64,000 bases of DNA, taken from Streptococcus infantis SK970 (GTDB taxonomy: Bacteria > Bacillota > Bacilli > Lactobacillales > Streptococcaceae). The notes beneath the pieces are model-generated. The model did no database searches and had not been told where the DNA came from. It saw only the letters and a program-made list of their open reading frames with translations. Positions 38,477-48,118 of this stretch are shown in pieces; within the stretch, counting starts at the first letter, position 1; each line of letters begins with the position of its first letter. The translations under genes were made by a program, and so were the position numbers. The stretch is from the NCBI GenBank assembly GCA_000223255.2, contig AFUT01000003.1:1-64000 (forward strand). Reading direction: 5' to 3'.

Positions 38477-39148
38477 ATGATTACTGAATGGGAAGAATTT
38501 TTAGATCCTTACATTCAAGCTGTTGGCGAGTTAAAAATAAAACTACGGGGGATTCGAAAACAGTACCGCAAACAAAATCGACATTCACCAATTGAATTCG
38601 TAACAGGGCGTGTGAAACCTATTGAAAGTATCAAAGAAAAAATGGTTCGTCGTGGAATAACCTATGACACGCTTGAACAAGATTTGCAAGATATTGCAGG
38701 TTTACGTGTCATGGTTCAATTTGTAGACGATGTGAATGAGGTTGTATCTATCCTTCGTAAAAGACAGGATATGAGAGTTGTTCAAGAACGTGATTACATT
38801 ACTCATCGAAAGGCATCGGGTTATCGTTCTTACCATGTGATTATTGAGTATACGGTTGATACGATTTACGGTGCAAAAACCATTCTAGTTGAGATTCAAA
38901 TTCGTACTTTGGCAATGAACTTTTGGGCTACAATCGAGCATTCTCTCAATTATAAATATCAGGGAGATTTCCCAAAAGAAATCAAGGAAAGACTTGAAAT
39001 TACAGCTAGAATTTCTCACCAGTTAGACGAAGAAATGAGTAAAATACGTGCTGATATCCAGGAAGCCCAAGCGCTCTTTGATCCTTTGCACAGAAAATTA
39101 AATGACGGGGTAGGAAACAGTGACGATACCGATGAAGAATACAGGTAA
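38477..39148 (+). CDS. relQ: Small alarmone synthetase RelQ
   Basis: A (p)ppGpp synthetase without a hydrolase domain. [18 protein letters not shown] and [18 protein letters not shown] mark the synthetase core. [15 protein letters not shown] and the [17 protein letters not shown] segment complete it. Its 223 residues are typical of the SAS1 type. It is the first gene of the relQ-nadK-rluD-pta unit and overlaps the NAD kinase start by about 17 bp. Confidence 0.94.
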   Translation: MITEWEEFLDPYIQAVGELKIKLRGIRKQYRKQNRHSPIEFVTGRVKPIESIKEKMVRRGITYDTLEQDLQDIAGLRVMVQFVDDVNEVVSILRKRQDMRVVQERDYITHRKASGYRSYHVIIEYTVDTIYGAKTILVEIQIRTLAMNFWATIEHSLNYKYQGDFPKEIKERLEITARISHQLDEEMSKIRADIQEAQALFDPLHRKLNDGVGNSDDTDEEYR

Positions 39149-39948
39149 ACGAATTGACCTAATTGCCAACCGTAAGCCTCAGAGTCAGAAAGTTCTATTT
39201 GAGTTAAAAGAACGATTAAAAAAGAATAATTTTATCCTGAATGATAAAAATCCAGATATCGTCGTCTCTATTGGTGGAGATGGGATGTTACTGTCTGCTT
39301 TCCATAAGTATGAAAACCAACTGGATAAGGTTCGTTTTGTTGGGGTTCATACGGGACATTTAGGTTTTATACGGATTATCGTGATTTTGAGTTGGACCAA
39401 TTGGTTACAAATTTACAGTTGGATAATGGAGCTCAAGTTTCTTATCCACTCCTTAGTGTAAAAATATTTCTCGAAAATGGTGAAGTCAAGTCTTTCCGAG
39501 CACTAAATGAAGCTAGCATTCGTCGAGCGGATCGAACTATGGTTGCTGATGTCATTATTAACCATGTTCCCTTTGAACGTTTCCGTGGTGACGGCCTAAC
39601 GGTTTCAACGCCGACAGGAAGTACAGCTTATAATAAATCACTTGGTGGAGCAGTACTGCATCCGACCATAGAAGCCCTTCAATTGGCTGAAATTGCCAGT
39701 TTGAACAACCGAATCTACCGCACACTTGGTTCTTCAATCATCGTTCCAAAAAAGACAAGATTGAATTGATACCGACTCGAAATGACTATCACACAATCTC
39801 AATCGATAATAGTATTTATTCTTTCCGAAATATTGAGAAAATAGAATACCAGATTGATCATCATAAGATTCATTTTGTAGCGACACCAAGCCACACCAGT
39901 TTTTGGAATCGTGTTAAAGATGCCTTTATTGGTGAGGTGGACGAATGA
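39132..39948 (+). pseudogene. nadK: NAD kinase (two frame breaks)
   Basis: Phosphorylates NAD to [20 protein letters not shown] is the start (39132). [17 protein letters not shown] holds the GGDG motif and [20 protein letters not shown] the second conserved block. Single bases are lost in a T-run near 39368 and an A-run near 39750. Corrected, [16 protein letters not shown] and [16 protein letters not shown] bridge the joins, giving about 272 residues. The gene is essential, which argues strongly for sequencing error. Confidence 0.9.
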
Positions 39949-40834
39949 GGTTTCAGTTTATTGCTGATGAACATGTCAAGGTCAAAACCTTTCTGAAAAA
40001 ACATGAAGTTTCTAAAGGGTTACTTGCCAAGATTAAGTTTCGAGGTGGTGATATTCGAGTCAATGGGCATCCGCAGAATGCAACCTATCTCTTAGATATT
40101 GGGGATGAGGTTGTCATTGATATTCCTCCAGAAGAAGGTTTCGAGACACTGGAAGCAATTGATTATCCGCTAGATATTCTATTTGAAGATGATCATTTCT
40201 TGATTATCAACAAACCCTTTGGAGTTGCATCTATACCTAGTGTCAATCATTCCAATACCATTGCCAACTTTATCAAGGGTTACTATGTAAACCAAAACTA
40301 TGAGAATCAGCAGGTTCACATTGTAACTCGGCTTGATAGAGATACCTCTGGATTGATGCTTTTTGCTAAACACGGCTATGCGCATGCCAGATTAGATAAA
40401 CAGTTACAAAAAAGGCTATTGAAAAGCGTTATTACGCTTTAGTCAAGGGAGATGGACATCTGGAACCACAGGGAGAAATCATAGCTCCCATTGCGAGAGA
40501 TGAAGATTCTATCATCACAAGGCGTGTAGCTAAAGGTGGTAAATATGCTCACACAGAATACAAGGTCATAGCATCCTATGGAGACATACATTTAGTCGAT
40601 ATTCGATTACATACTGGGAGAACACACCAAATTCGTGTTCATTTTTCACATATTGGTTTTCCCTTACTTGGAGATGACCTTTATGGTGGAAGTTTAGAGC
40701 ATGGCATACAGCGTCAAGCGCTACATTGCCATTTCTTATCTTTTTATCATCCTTTTCTTGAAGAACAGTTGGAAATATCATCTCCGCTGCCAGATGATTT
40801 TAAGAATTTAATAACTAAGTTATCAATTAATTAA
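39945..40834 (+). pseudogene. RluD-type pseudouridine synthase (one frame break)
   Basis: An rRNA pseudouridine synthase of the RluA/RluD family. An N-terminal S4-like region (GLLAKIKFRGGDIRVNG) is followed by the catalytic block VTRLDRDTSGLMLFAKH with the active Asp, and GRTHQIRVHFSHIGFPLLGDDLYG-type blocks near the end. One A is missing in CAAAAAAGG near 40410. Corrected, QKKAIEKRYYALVKGDGHLE follows and the stop is at 40832-40834, 297 residues. The start overlaps nadK by 4 bp. Confidence 0.9.
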
Positions 40835-40852
40835 TATTAAAGGAGAAAACTC

Positions 40853-41827
40853 ATGGAAGTTTTTGAAAGTCTAAAAACCAACCTAGTTGGTAAAAATGTA
40901 CGCATCGTTCTACCCGAAGGGAAAGAACCCCGTATCCTACAAGCTACAAAACGTTTGGTGAAAGAAACAGATGTTATCCCAGTTTTGCTTGGTAAACCTG
41001 AAAAAATCAAAATCTACCTTGAAATCGAAGGAATTCATGAGGGGTATGAAGTCATCGACCCAGATCATTACGATAAATTTGACGATATGGTTGCTTCTCT
41101 TGTAGAACGTCGTAACGGTAAGATAACAGAAGAAGAAGCTACTAGACTATTGAGTGAAGACGTTAACTACTTTGGTGTTATGCTAGTTTATATGGGCTTG
41201 GTTGACGGTATGGTTTCAGGTGCACTTCACTCAACTGCTGCAACTGTTCGCCCAGCACTTCAAATCATTAAAACTCGTCCAAATGTAACTCGTACTTCAG
41301 GTGCTTTCTTAATGACTCGTGGTTCAGAACGTTATCTTTTCGGAGACTGTGCAATCAACATTAATCCTGATGCTGATGCCCTAGCTGAAATTGCTATTAA
41401 CTCAGCAATCACAGCTAAAATGTTTGGTATCGAGCCAAAAATTGCAATGTTAAGTTACTCAAGTAAAGGTTCTGGTTTCGGTGAAAACGTTGATAAAGTG
41501 GTAGCAGCTACTAAACGTGCACACGAATTGCGTCCTGACCTTGAAATTGATGGAGAATTGCAATTTGATGCTGCCTTCCACCCTGAAACCGCAGCTTTGA
41601 AAGCTCCAGGAAGTAAAGTGGCTGGACATGCAACTGTCTTCATCTTCCCAAGTATCGAAGCAGGAAATATTGGATACAAGATTGCAGAACGTCTAGGTGG
41701 TTTCTCAGCTGTAGGACCTGTTTTACAAGGTTTGAATAAGCCAGTTAATGACCTTTCACGTGGATGTAGCTCAGATGATGTTTATAATCTTACTCTCATC
41801 ACTGCAGCACAAGCTATTTACCAATAA
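40853..41827 (+). CDS. pta: Phosphate acetyltransferase
   Basis: Converts acetyl-CoA and phosphate to acetyl phosphate in the overflow and ATP pathway with AckA. Family blocks are VRIVLPEGKEPRILQATKRL, GLVDGMVSGALHSTAATVRP, ALAEIAINSAITAKMFGIEP and a C-terminal GGFSAVGPVLQGLNKPVNDL. Its 324 residues are typical. AAAGGAG precedes the ATG. It is the last gene of the relQ unit and is followed by a terminator. Confidence 0.96.
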   Translation: MEVFESLKTNLVGKNVRIVLPEGKEPRILQATKRLVKETDVIPVLLGKPEKIKIYLEIEGIHEGYEVIDPDHYDKFDDMVASLVERRNGKITEEEATRLLSEDVNYFGVMLVYMGLVDGMVSGALHSTAATVRPALQIIKTRPNVTRTSGAFLMTRGSERYLFGDCAININPDADALAEIAINSAITAKMFGIEPKIAMLSYSSKGSGFGENVDKVVAATKRAHELRPDLEIDGELQFDAAFHPETAALKAPGSKVAGHATVFIFPSIEAGNIGYKIAERLGGFSAVGPVLQGLNKPVNDLSRGCSSDDVYNLTLITAAQAIYQ

Positions 41828-41834
41828 AATTTCC

Positions 41835-41863
41835 AAAGCCCCACTTCTTTAAGAGGGGCTTTT
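41835..41863 (+). terminator. Terminator after pta
   Basis: AAAGCCCC, an 11-12 nt loop, GGGGCTTTT. Confidence 0.85.
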
Positions 41864-41972
41864 CTAGTCTTTTAATTGTCTAACACCCTGCAAAACTAGC
41901 TAAATTATGGTAAAATAGTCAGTAATCATCTATGTTTTATAGAATAAGTTTGTATGAAGAAAAGGAAATAAA

Positions 41973-42824
41973 ATGGCAACTATTCAATGGTTTCCTGGAC
42001 ATATGTCTAAGGCGCGTCGTCAAGTCCAGGAAAATTTAAAATTTGTTGACTTTGTAACAGTTTTAGTAGATGCACGTTTGCCCTTGTCTAGTCAAAATCC
42101 GATGCTGACTAAAATCATCGGAGATAAACCAAGACTATTGATTTTGAACAAGGCAGACCTTGCGGACCCAGCATTAACGAAAGAGTGGCGTCAATACTTT
42201 GAATCACAAGGCATTCAGACACTTGCTATCAACTCTAAGGAACAAATAACAGTAAAAGTAGTAACGGATGCCGCTAAGAAACTCATGGCAGAGAAGATTG
42301 CTCGTCAAAAAGAACGTGGTATTCAAATTGAAACCTTGCGCACCATGATTATCGGTATTCCAAACGCTGGTAAATCAACTCTGATGAACCGTTTGGCGGG
42401 TAAGAAAATTGCTGTTGTTGGTAATAAACCTGGTGTTACTAAGGGTCAACAATGGCTTAAAACCAATAAGGACCTTGAAATCTTGGATACTCCAGGTATT
42501 CTTTGGCCAAAATTCGAAGATGAAACCGTAGCACTCAAACTTGCATTAACTGGAGCTATCAAAGATCAGTTGCTTCCAATGGATGAAGTGACGATTTTCG
42601 GTCTTAATTACTTTAAAACACATTACCCTGAAAAGCTTCAAGAACGTTTTAAACAAATGAATCTGGACGATGAAGCTCCTGATATCATCATGGATATGAC
42701 GTGTATTCTTGGTTTCCGTGATGATTATGATCGTTTTTACAACCTCTTCGTCAAAGAAGTTCGTGATGGAAAATTAGGTAACTATACCTTAGATACATTG
42801 GATGATCTCGATGGCAACGATTAA
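41973..42824 (+). CDS. rbgA: Ribosome biogenesis GTPase RbgA (YlqF)
   Basis: A circularly permuted GTPase needed for late 50S subunit assembly. The start is [17 protein letters not shown]. Its G4 motif (LNKADLAD) comes before G1 ([16 protein letters not shown]) and G3 (DTPGILWP). Its 283 residues are normal. A TATGGTAAAAT-type promoter lies about 70 bp upstream. The rnhB start lies inside its last 14 bp, so the two are coupled. Confidence 0.95.
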   Translation: MATIQWFPGHMSKARRQVQENLKFVDFVTVLVDARLPLSSQNPMLTKIIGDKPRLLILNKADLADPALTKEWRQYFESQGIQTLAINSKEQITVKVVTDAAKKLMAEKIARQKERGIQIETLRTMIIGIPNAGKSTLMNRLAGKKIAVVGNKPGVTKGQQWLKTNKDLEILDTPGILWPKFEDETVALKLALTGAIKDQLLPMDEVTIFGLNYFKTHYPEKLQERFKQMNLDDEAPDIIMDMTCILGFRDDYDRFYNLFVKEVRDGKLGNYTLDTLDDLDGND

Positions 42825-43592
42825 AGAAATAAAAGAAGCATTAGCAAAGATAAGAGAACTTGACAGTCCTTTGTTTAAAGAATTTGAAAAAGATTCTCGC
42901 TCAGGTGTACAAAAGGAAATTGAAAAGCGTAAGAAATCTATTCAAGCTGAAATTGATGAAAATCTGCGCCTAGAAGGCATGTTAGCTTACGAAAAAGAGC
43001 TTTATGCTCAAGGTATTAGCTTAATTGCAGGTGTAGATGAGGTCGGACGCGGTCCTTTAGCTGGTCCTGTTGTTGCTGCGGCAGTCATTTTACCTCAAAA
43101 ATGTAAGATTAAAGGTTTAAATGACAGTAAAAAAATCCCTAAGAAAAACATGAGGAGATTTTTCAGGCTGTCAAAGAGAATGCCATAGCAATCGGTATCG
43201 GGATTATGGATAATCATGTCATTGACCAAGTCAATATCTATGAAGCAACGAAACTAGCCATGAAGGAAGCTATCTCTCAACTTGAACCTCAACCAGAACA
43301 CCTTTTGATTGATGCAATGAAGTTGGACTTGCCGATTTCTCAGACATCCATCATCAAAGGAGATGCGAATTCCCTATCCATTGCAGCTGCATCTATCATT
43401 GCTAAGGTTACAAGGGATAAGATTATGGCTAATTATGACCAGGAATTTCCAGGTTATGATTTTTCTCAAAATGCTGGCTATGGAACTACTAAGCATCTAG
43501 AAGGAATTGAAAAGCACGGTGTTACACCCATTCATCGCACAAGTTTTGAACCGATTAAAACACTTGTTGCGTCAAGTAAAGATAAGAATTGA
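42811..43592 (+). pseudogene. rnhB: Ribonuclease HII (one frame break)
   Basis: Removes RNA from RNA-DNA hybrids. An N-terminal helical extension ([18 protein letters not shown]) leads to [19 protein letters not shown], with the catalytic Asp and Glu, and [11 protein letters not shown]. One A is missing near 43148. Restored, [19 protein letters not shown] joins to the second half with [11 protein letters not shown] and [20 protein letters not shown]. About 260 residues. It is coupled to rbgA. Confidence 0.92.
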
Positions 43593-43603
43593 GAGGAAAA
43601 ATT

Positions 43604-45154
43604 ATGGAGGAACAGTCGGAAACAATTAGTTCCAAGAAAGAATTCGCCTTTGCATCAAGTACAATACTTTCACAAGTCGGGCGAGGTATCATTGTTGGAT
43701 TAGTGGTTGGACTTATTGTAGGATCATTTCGATTTTTGATTGAAAAAGGATTTCATATCGTTCAAGGGTTTTATCAAGACCAAGAAAATCTACTTCGAAA
43801 TCTATTGATCATTTTATTGTTTTATATCTTTATTTGCTTACTTAGTGCCAAATTAACACGCTCAGAAAAAGATATTAAAGGTTCTGGTATTCCTCAAGTT
43901 GAAGCGGAGTTGAAAGGTCTCATGTCTCTCAATTGGTGGAGTGTCCTCTGGAAGAAATACATTCTAGGTATCTTGGCCATTGCGAGTGGACTCATGCTAG
44001 GTCGTGAAGGTCCCAGTATTCAACTAGGTGCCGTTGGAGGTAAAGGAATTGCTAAATGGCTGAAATCTAGCCCAGTAGAAGAGCGCTCTTTAATAGCTAG
44101 TGGAGCTGCTGCTGGACTTGCTGCTGCCTTTAATGCACCGATTGCAGGGTTATTATTTGTAGTAGAAGAAGTCTATCACCATTTTTCACGATTCTTCTGG
44201 GTCTCTACCTTGGCTGCTAGTCTAGTAGCAAACTTTGTCTCTCTTCTCATCTTCGGCTTAACACCTGTTCTGGATATGCCGGATGATATTCCTCTCATGA
44301 GTTTGAGCCAATATTGGATTTATCTTGTTATGGGGATTTTTCTTGGACTCTCAGGTTTTCTTTATGAGAAAGCTGTTTTGAATGTCGGCAAAGTTTATGA
44401 TTGGATTGGGCAAAAGGTTCACATTGATAAGGCTTATCATCCAATTTTTGCTTTTATTCTTATTATTCCAGTAGGAATATTTCTGCCTCAGATACTTGGT
44501 GGGGGCAATCAGGTTGTCTTATCCTTAACAGAACAAGATTATAGCTTCCAAATTCTCTTACTTTACTTTATCATTCGCTTTATCTGGAGTATGATCAGTT
44601 ACGGAAGTGGACTTCCTGGTGGAATTTTCCTACCTATTTTAGCTTTAGGATCCTTACTTGGAGCTCTGGTCGGTGTTATTTGTGTCAATCTTGGCCTCGT
44701 TACCCAGCAGCAATTCCCAATTTTTGTAATTCTAGGAATGAGTGGCTATTTTGGAGCTATTTCAAAAGCACCTTTGACAGCTATGATTCTTGTGACAGAA
44801 ATGGTTGGTGACATCCGCAATCTCATGCCTTTAGGGATGGTGACCCTAGTTGCTTACATCGTCATGGATTTGCTCAAAGGAGCCCCCGTCTATGAAGCCA
44901 TGCTAGAAAAAATGTTACCTGAATCAGCAACTGATGATGGAGAAGTTACCCTGATAGAAATCCCAGTTTCTGATAAGATAGCTGGTAAGCAGGTACATGA
45001 ACTCAATTTACCACATAACGTACTTATCACAACCCAGGTACATAACGGTAAAAGTAAGACAGTTAATGGTTCTACAAGGATGTATCTAGGAGATATGATT
45101 CATCTCGTGATTCCAAAAAGTGAAATTGGAAAAGTAAAAGATTTGCTATTGTAA
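43604..45154 (+). CDS. ClC family chloride channel/antiporter with RCK-C domain
   Basis: ATG 43604 follows GAGAGG. About ten membrane segments carry the three ClC filter motifs: GSGIPQVE, GREGPSIQLG and SGLPGGIFLPILALG. A C-terminal cytoplasmic TrkA-C-like domain (residues about 440-516, with IPVSDKIAGKQVHELNLP) ends the protein. It probably exchanges chloride or fluoride for protons; the exact ion is not readable from sequence. Its 516 residues are usual for this form. It lies 11 bp after rnhB. Confidence 0.92.
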   Translation: MEEQSETISSKKEFAFASSTILSQVGRGIIVGLVVGLIVGSFRFLIEKGFHIVQGFYQDQENLLRNLLIILLFYIFICLLSAKLTRSEKDIKGSGIPQVEAELKGLMSLNWWSVLWKKYILGILAIASGLMLGREGPSIQLGAVGGKGIAKWLKSSPVEERSLIASGAAAGLAAAFNAPIAGLLFVVEEVYHHFSRFFWVSTLAASLVANFVSLLIFGLTPVLDMPDDIPLMSLSQYWIYLVMGIFLGLSGFLYEKAVLNVGKVYDWIGQKVHIDKAYHPIFAFILIIPVGIFLPQILGGGNQVVLSLTEQDYSFQILLLYFIIRFIWSMISYGSGLPGGIFLPILALGSLLGALVGVICVNLGLVTQQQFPIFVILGMSGYFGAISKAPLTAMILVTEMVGDIRNLMPLGMVTLVAYIVMDLLKGAPVYEAMLEKMLPESATDDGEVTLIEIPVSDKIAGKQVHELNLPHNVLITTQVHNGKSKTVNGSTRMYLGDMIHLVIPKSEIGKVKDLLL

Positions 45155-45212
45155 GATAGGGTGTTTACATAAATTATATTATGCAAAAATACATCGTTAA
45201 ATATACTATTAG

Positions 45213-45245
45213 AAAACCGATTCTCTGTGTTGAGATCGGCTTTTT
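45213..45245 (+). terminator. Probable terminator
   Basis: AAACCGAT pairs with ATCGGCTT (one G-T) and is followed by T5. It separates the core genes from the tandem cassettes. Confidence 0.55.
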
Positions 45246-45296
45246 ATTGTTTTTTCATAATAGATTATTGTTTAATAAGAAAAGGAGAAAACTCAA

Positions 45297-45739
45297 ATGA
45301 ACAATTCTGGAATTAAAAAAGTCATAAAAGACTACTGATCGTTTTGTCACTCGTAATTATCACTGCAGGAGGTGTTTTTATGTTTAGTTTGTTTGGGAAG
45401 TCTCAAGAGGAGCGTCGGAATAGAGAGTACGAAGTCAGTTTGGTTAATGCTTTAAAAAATTCCTACCAAGGGATTGAGGAGATTAAGATTACGGAACCTT
45501 ATTATAGTGAGAAGCCAGGATCATGGTCTTGTGATATTGAAATAAAGTTCAGTGATAATCAAATAATAACTTATGGAATTAATCACAGATTAACTTATAA
45601 AGGAAACCACGATGGCCTTATGAAAGGAAATACTGATGAAGAAATTAATCAACAATGGTCGATACTTCAAAAACACATTGGAAAAACAGAATCTACAATA
45701 TTAGTAAGATATTCAAATGGTGAAACAGGAGAGCAGTAA
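45297..45739 (+). pseudogene. TipC-like membrane-anchored protein, cassette copy 1 (frame break)
   Basis: AAAGGAG precedes ATG 45297. The start NNSGIKK loses its frame at an A-run near 45316. One base restores it to the LLIVLSLVIITAGGVFMFSL helix. The shared block SQEERRNREYEVSLVNALKN follows and then a beta-rich outer domain with PGSWSCDIEIKF. A one-helix anchor with an outer domain resembles the TipC-type immunity proteins that protect from secreted toxins. The family name is by eye. It is followed directly by a truncated hydrolase-type start. Confidence 0.6.
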
Positions 45740-45817
45740 ATGAATTTTAATTATACTGATAAACAACTCAATGAATTTAACCATGGAAAGAATGTATATA
45801 GTGTCAATACTGAATAA
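45740..45817 (+). pseudogene. Truncated hydrolase-like start, cassette copy 1b, 25 aa
   Basis: Starts immediately after the preceding stop (TAAATG). It reads MNFNYTDKQLNEFNHGKNVY and stops five residues later. It is the N-terminus of the same protein seen at 46284 and 47103, here cut at residue 25. No frame in the next bases restores the rest, so this is a real deletion, not an indel. Confidence 0.7.
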
Positions 45818-45840
45818 ACTAAGAAAAAGAGGAAATGATG

Positions 45841-46284
45841 ATGAGTAAAGACAGATTAAGAAAAAGCTATAAACCATTATTCATAGTTTTACTACTCGCA
45901 ACAATCACAGCAGGAGGTGTTTTTATGTTTAGTATGTTAGGGAAGCCTCAAGAAGAACGTCGGAATAGAGAGTATGAAGTTAGTTTGGTGAATGCCTTAA
46001 AGAATTCCTATGAAGGGATTGAGGAGATTAAAATTTCCAATCCAGAATACACAAGCCCTCCGGGCGACTGGTCTTGTGATGTAAATATTCTATTTTCAGA
46101 TAAAGTAAAAATAGAATACCGTGTAGGCCACTCTTTAAATGACATTGAAAATTATAATGGTTTTGTTAATGGAAAAACAAATAAAGAAATAAACGACCAG
46201 TGGGAAATATTGAATTCTCATAAAGGGAAAACAACATCTTTAGTTACTATATATTATTCGGATAAAGAAAAAGGAGTACAGTAG
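45841..46284 (+). CDS. TipC-like membrane-anchored protein, cassette copy 2
   Basis: ATG 45841 has AGAGGAAAT upstream. It has an intact frame of about 147 residues. The helix FIVLLLATITAGGVFMF is near the start, then PQEERRNREYEVSLVNALKN, KISNPEYTSPPGDWSCDV and an acidic middle ending SDKEKGVQ. It has the same plan as copies 1, 3 and 4 with a divergent centre (residues 90-130). An immunity role against a secreted lipase-type toxin is inferred. The next gene's start overlaps its stop. Confidence 0.65.
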   Translation: MSKDRLRKSYKPLFIVLLLATITAGGVFMFSMLGKPQEERRNREYEVSLVNALKNSYEGIEEIKISNPEYTSPPGDWSCDVNILFSDKVKIEYRVGHSLNDIENYNGFVNGKTNKEINDQWEILNSHKGKTTSLVTIYYSDKEKGVQ

Positions 46285-46631
46285 TGGTTTTCACTTATAC
46301 AGATAAACAACTTAATGAATTAAATCAAGGGAAAAATGTTTATAGTTCCAATCCAGAATACGCCAAGCGAAAGGGTTACAAAATTGTTACTCCTTCGCCT
46401 AAAAATAAAGGTGAAACAAACACCATAACCACCTCTGACGGTCAAGAATTCCGTGTTGTTGCCACTAAGTCTGACATTGAAACAGGTTTTGATGGGCTGA
46501 CAGTTTCACCTATTGTCAATGGTGAACCAGATTACAAACATGTAGCTGTGATTGCTGCGGGAACAGTTCCCGGGAGTACTGCTGAGATTGATAAATCTGA
46601 AACAACTTTTTCTTATTATAGTGTAATATAG
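46284..46631 (+). CDS. Truncated hydrolase-like protein, cassette copy 2b, 115 aa
   Basis: It starts with GTG overlapping the stop of the TipC-like gene. VFTYTDKQLNELNQGKNVYS is followed by a charged linker, then TITTSDGQEFRVVATKSD, TGFDGLTVSPIVNGEPD and VAVIAAGT. This looks like the N-terminal part of an alpha/beta-hydrolase (lipase-like) streptococcal protein, with the strand before the nucleophile elbow. The catalytic GxSxG part is absent, because the product ends ETTFSYYSVI. It is probably an inactive remnant. Confidence 0.6.
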   Translation: MVFTYTDKQLNELNQGKNVYSSNPEYAKRKGYKIVTPSPKNKGETNTITTSDGQEFRVVATKSDIETGFDGLTVSPIVNGEPDYKHVAVIAAGTVPGSTAEIDKSETTFSYYSVI

Positions 46632-46672
46632 ACTAATCTTATAGTGTAATAAGAAAAAGGAGAATAGCTTAA

Positions 46673-47103
46673 ATGAATAATTCTAGCATTAAAAAAAGTC
46701 ATAAAAGGTTACTAATCGTTTTGTCACTCGTAGCCATCACAGCAGGAGGTATTTTTATGTTTAGTATGTTAGGAAAGTCTCAAGAAGAGCGTCGGAATAG
46801 AGAGTATGAAGTTAGTTTGGTTGAAACTTTAAAAGATAGTTATGAGGGTATTGAAGAAATTAGATTTTCTAATGTAAACTACACAAATCCTCCAGGAAGT
46901 TGGACTTGCGTAGTTGAACTATATTTTAACGAGAGAAGCATAAAATATAAAATTAATTATTCAAAAAAGATAAACGTATTTCTGATGTATCTTTAGAGAG
47001 AGAGAATAGAAAAGAGGACCGAGAATTTTTAAATAGTCACTTGGGTAAGACTAGTAAACTCACAAAAATTATTTATTCAGATGGTTCAGAAGGAGAATAT
47101 TAA
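46673..47103 (+). pseudogene. TipC-like membrane-anchored protein, cassette copy 3 (frame break)
   Basis: AAAAGGAG precedes ATG 46673. The start NNSSIKKSHKRLLIVLSLVA leads into the shared anchor helix, and EERRNREYEVSLVETLKDSY into the outer domain. An A-run near 46968 lacks one base. Corrected, SKKDKRISDVSLERENRKED follows and the end is IIYSDGSEGEY, stopping at 47101-47103. The next ATG overlaps the stop by one base. Same inferred role as the other copies. Confidence 0.6.
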
Positions 47104-47378
47104 TGGAATACACTTATACTGATAAACAACTCAATGAATTAAATCACGGAAAAAATGTTTATAGTGTAAATTTTGAATATGCTGAAAGGGAAGTTGAAAA
47201 GAAAGTTGTAGCCAAAACAAATGATAAGTTATCTTCGGATGAAACTAACACTATAACCACCTCCGATGGTCAAGAATTCCGTGTTATTGCGACTAAGTTT
47301 CACCGAGGAACAGGTTTTGATGGGCTTGTTTTAGATACATTTTTCTCTATTCTAGTATTATTTATCTTTAAATTATAG
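47103..47378 (+). pseudogene. Truncated hydrolase-like protein, cassette copy 3b, 91 aa
   Basis: EYTYTDKQLNELNHGKNVYS opens it and TITTSDGQEFRVIATKF is shared with copy 2b. The homology ends at GTGFDGL, where the frame continues into unrelated hydrophobic residues (FFSILVLFIFKL). The break point is thus near 47325. It is a non-functional toxin-start fragment. Confidence 0.65.
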
Positions 47379-47406
47379 TAGAATGAAGAAAAGGAGAACC
47401 ACTTAA

Positions 47407-47841
47407 ATGAATAATTCCAGCAATAAAAAAATCCATAAAAGGTTACTAATCGCTTTGTTACTCGTACCCATCACAACAGGAGGTGTTTTTATGTTTAACA
47501 TGTTAGGAAAATCCCAAGAAGAGCGTCGAAATAGAGAATATGAAGTTAGTCTGGTCAATGCGTTAAAGAATTCTTATCAAGGGATAGAAGAGATTAAGAT
47601 TTCTAATCCAGAATATACAAGCCCTTCAGGTTCATGGTCTTGTGATGTAGAAATCAAATTTAATGATGAAAGAAAAATTAAGTATGGGATTGGATATTCT
47701 TTAGACACTGAGGAAATAACTGATGCTTCACTGGAATGGGAAGGAAGAATAAAAGATAGACAATTTTTGAATGAAAACAAGGGTGAAACCACTTCGAAAA
47801 TCAGGGTAACTTATTCTGATAAAGACGAAGGAGAGCAATAA
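47407..47841 (+). CDS. TipC-like membrane-anchored protein, cassette copy 4
   Basis: AAAAGGAG lies before ATG 47407. It has an intact frame of 144 residues: a basic start, the helix LLIALLLVPITTGGVFMF, then KSQEERRNREYEVSLVNALK, SNPEYTSPSGSWSCDVEIKF and a distinct acidic centre (DTEEITDASLEWEGR), ending SDKDEGEQ. The best-preserved copy together with copy 2. It probably faces outside the membrane. The stop overlaps the next tiny frame by one base. Confidence 0.65.
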   Translation: MNNSSNKKIHKRLLIALLLVPITTGGVFMFNMLGKSQEERRNREYEVSLVNALKNSYQGIEEIKISNPEYTSPSGSWSCDVEIKFNDERKIKYGIGYSLDTEEITDASLEWEGRIKDRQFLNENKGETTSKIRVTYSDKDEGEQ

Positions 47842-47903
47842 TGACATTTTCCTATACAGATGAGCAGTTAAACAATTTGAATCGAGATTTGGGAGAAATT
47901 TGA
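47841..47903 (+). pseudogene. Truncated hydrolase-like start, cassette copy 4b, 20 aa
   Basis: MTFSYTDEQLNNLNRDLGEI and stop. It matches the first about 14 residues of the other copies, then diverges. It is a scar of the toxin start at the end of the array. Confidence 0.6.
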
Positions 47904-47928
47904 GTATTTATGGCTTGCCGAATAATTT

Positions 47929-48102
47929 GGACTAACCAAATCAACTGCCTTGACCGTCGGTAGATTAAACCGACTTGTTTCAAGGAGACACCCACAAGGA
48001 TTCTTGTTTAGAAGCACCGAATCAATCAAGAAGGATCACCCAGAGGTTCCAGCATTTGAAGAATATGACGAGCTACTTGAAGCAATCAAAAAATCCCTAT
48101 AA
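47929..48102 (+). pseudogene. C-terminal gene fragment with HTH-like start
   Basis: After a stop near 47926 the frame reads FGLTKSTALTVGRLNRLVSR, then HPQGFLFRSTESIKKDHPEV and ends LLEAIKKSL, 57 residues. The first part could be a helix-turn-helix. The upstream part of the gene is missing. It is probably the tail of whatever gene once stood right of the cassette array. The family is not recognised. Confidence 0.4.
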
Positions 48103-48114
48103 AGGGATTTTTTT
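48087..48114 (+). terminator. Rho-independent terminator
   Basis: AAAAATCCCT, a 4-nt loop, AGGGATTTTTTT. It ends the cassette-array transcript. Confidence 0.85.
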
Positions 48115-48118
48115 ATAC

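Noticed and set aside
39132..40834. Genuine loss of NAD kinase and RluD
   Set aside because: Each break is mended by one base in a homopolymer and nadK is essential; a sequencing artefact is far more likely.
42811..43592. Programmed frameshifting in rnhB
   Set aside because: No slippery heptamer with a downstream structure stands out, and the same type of break occurs throughout the window.
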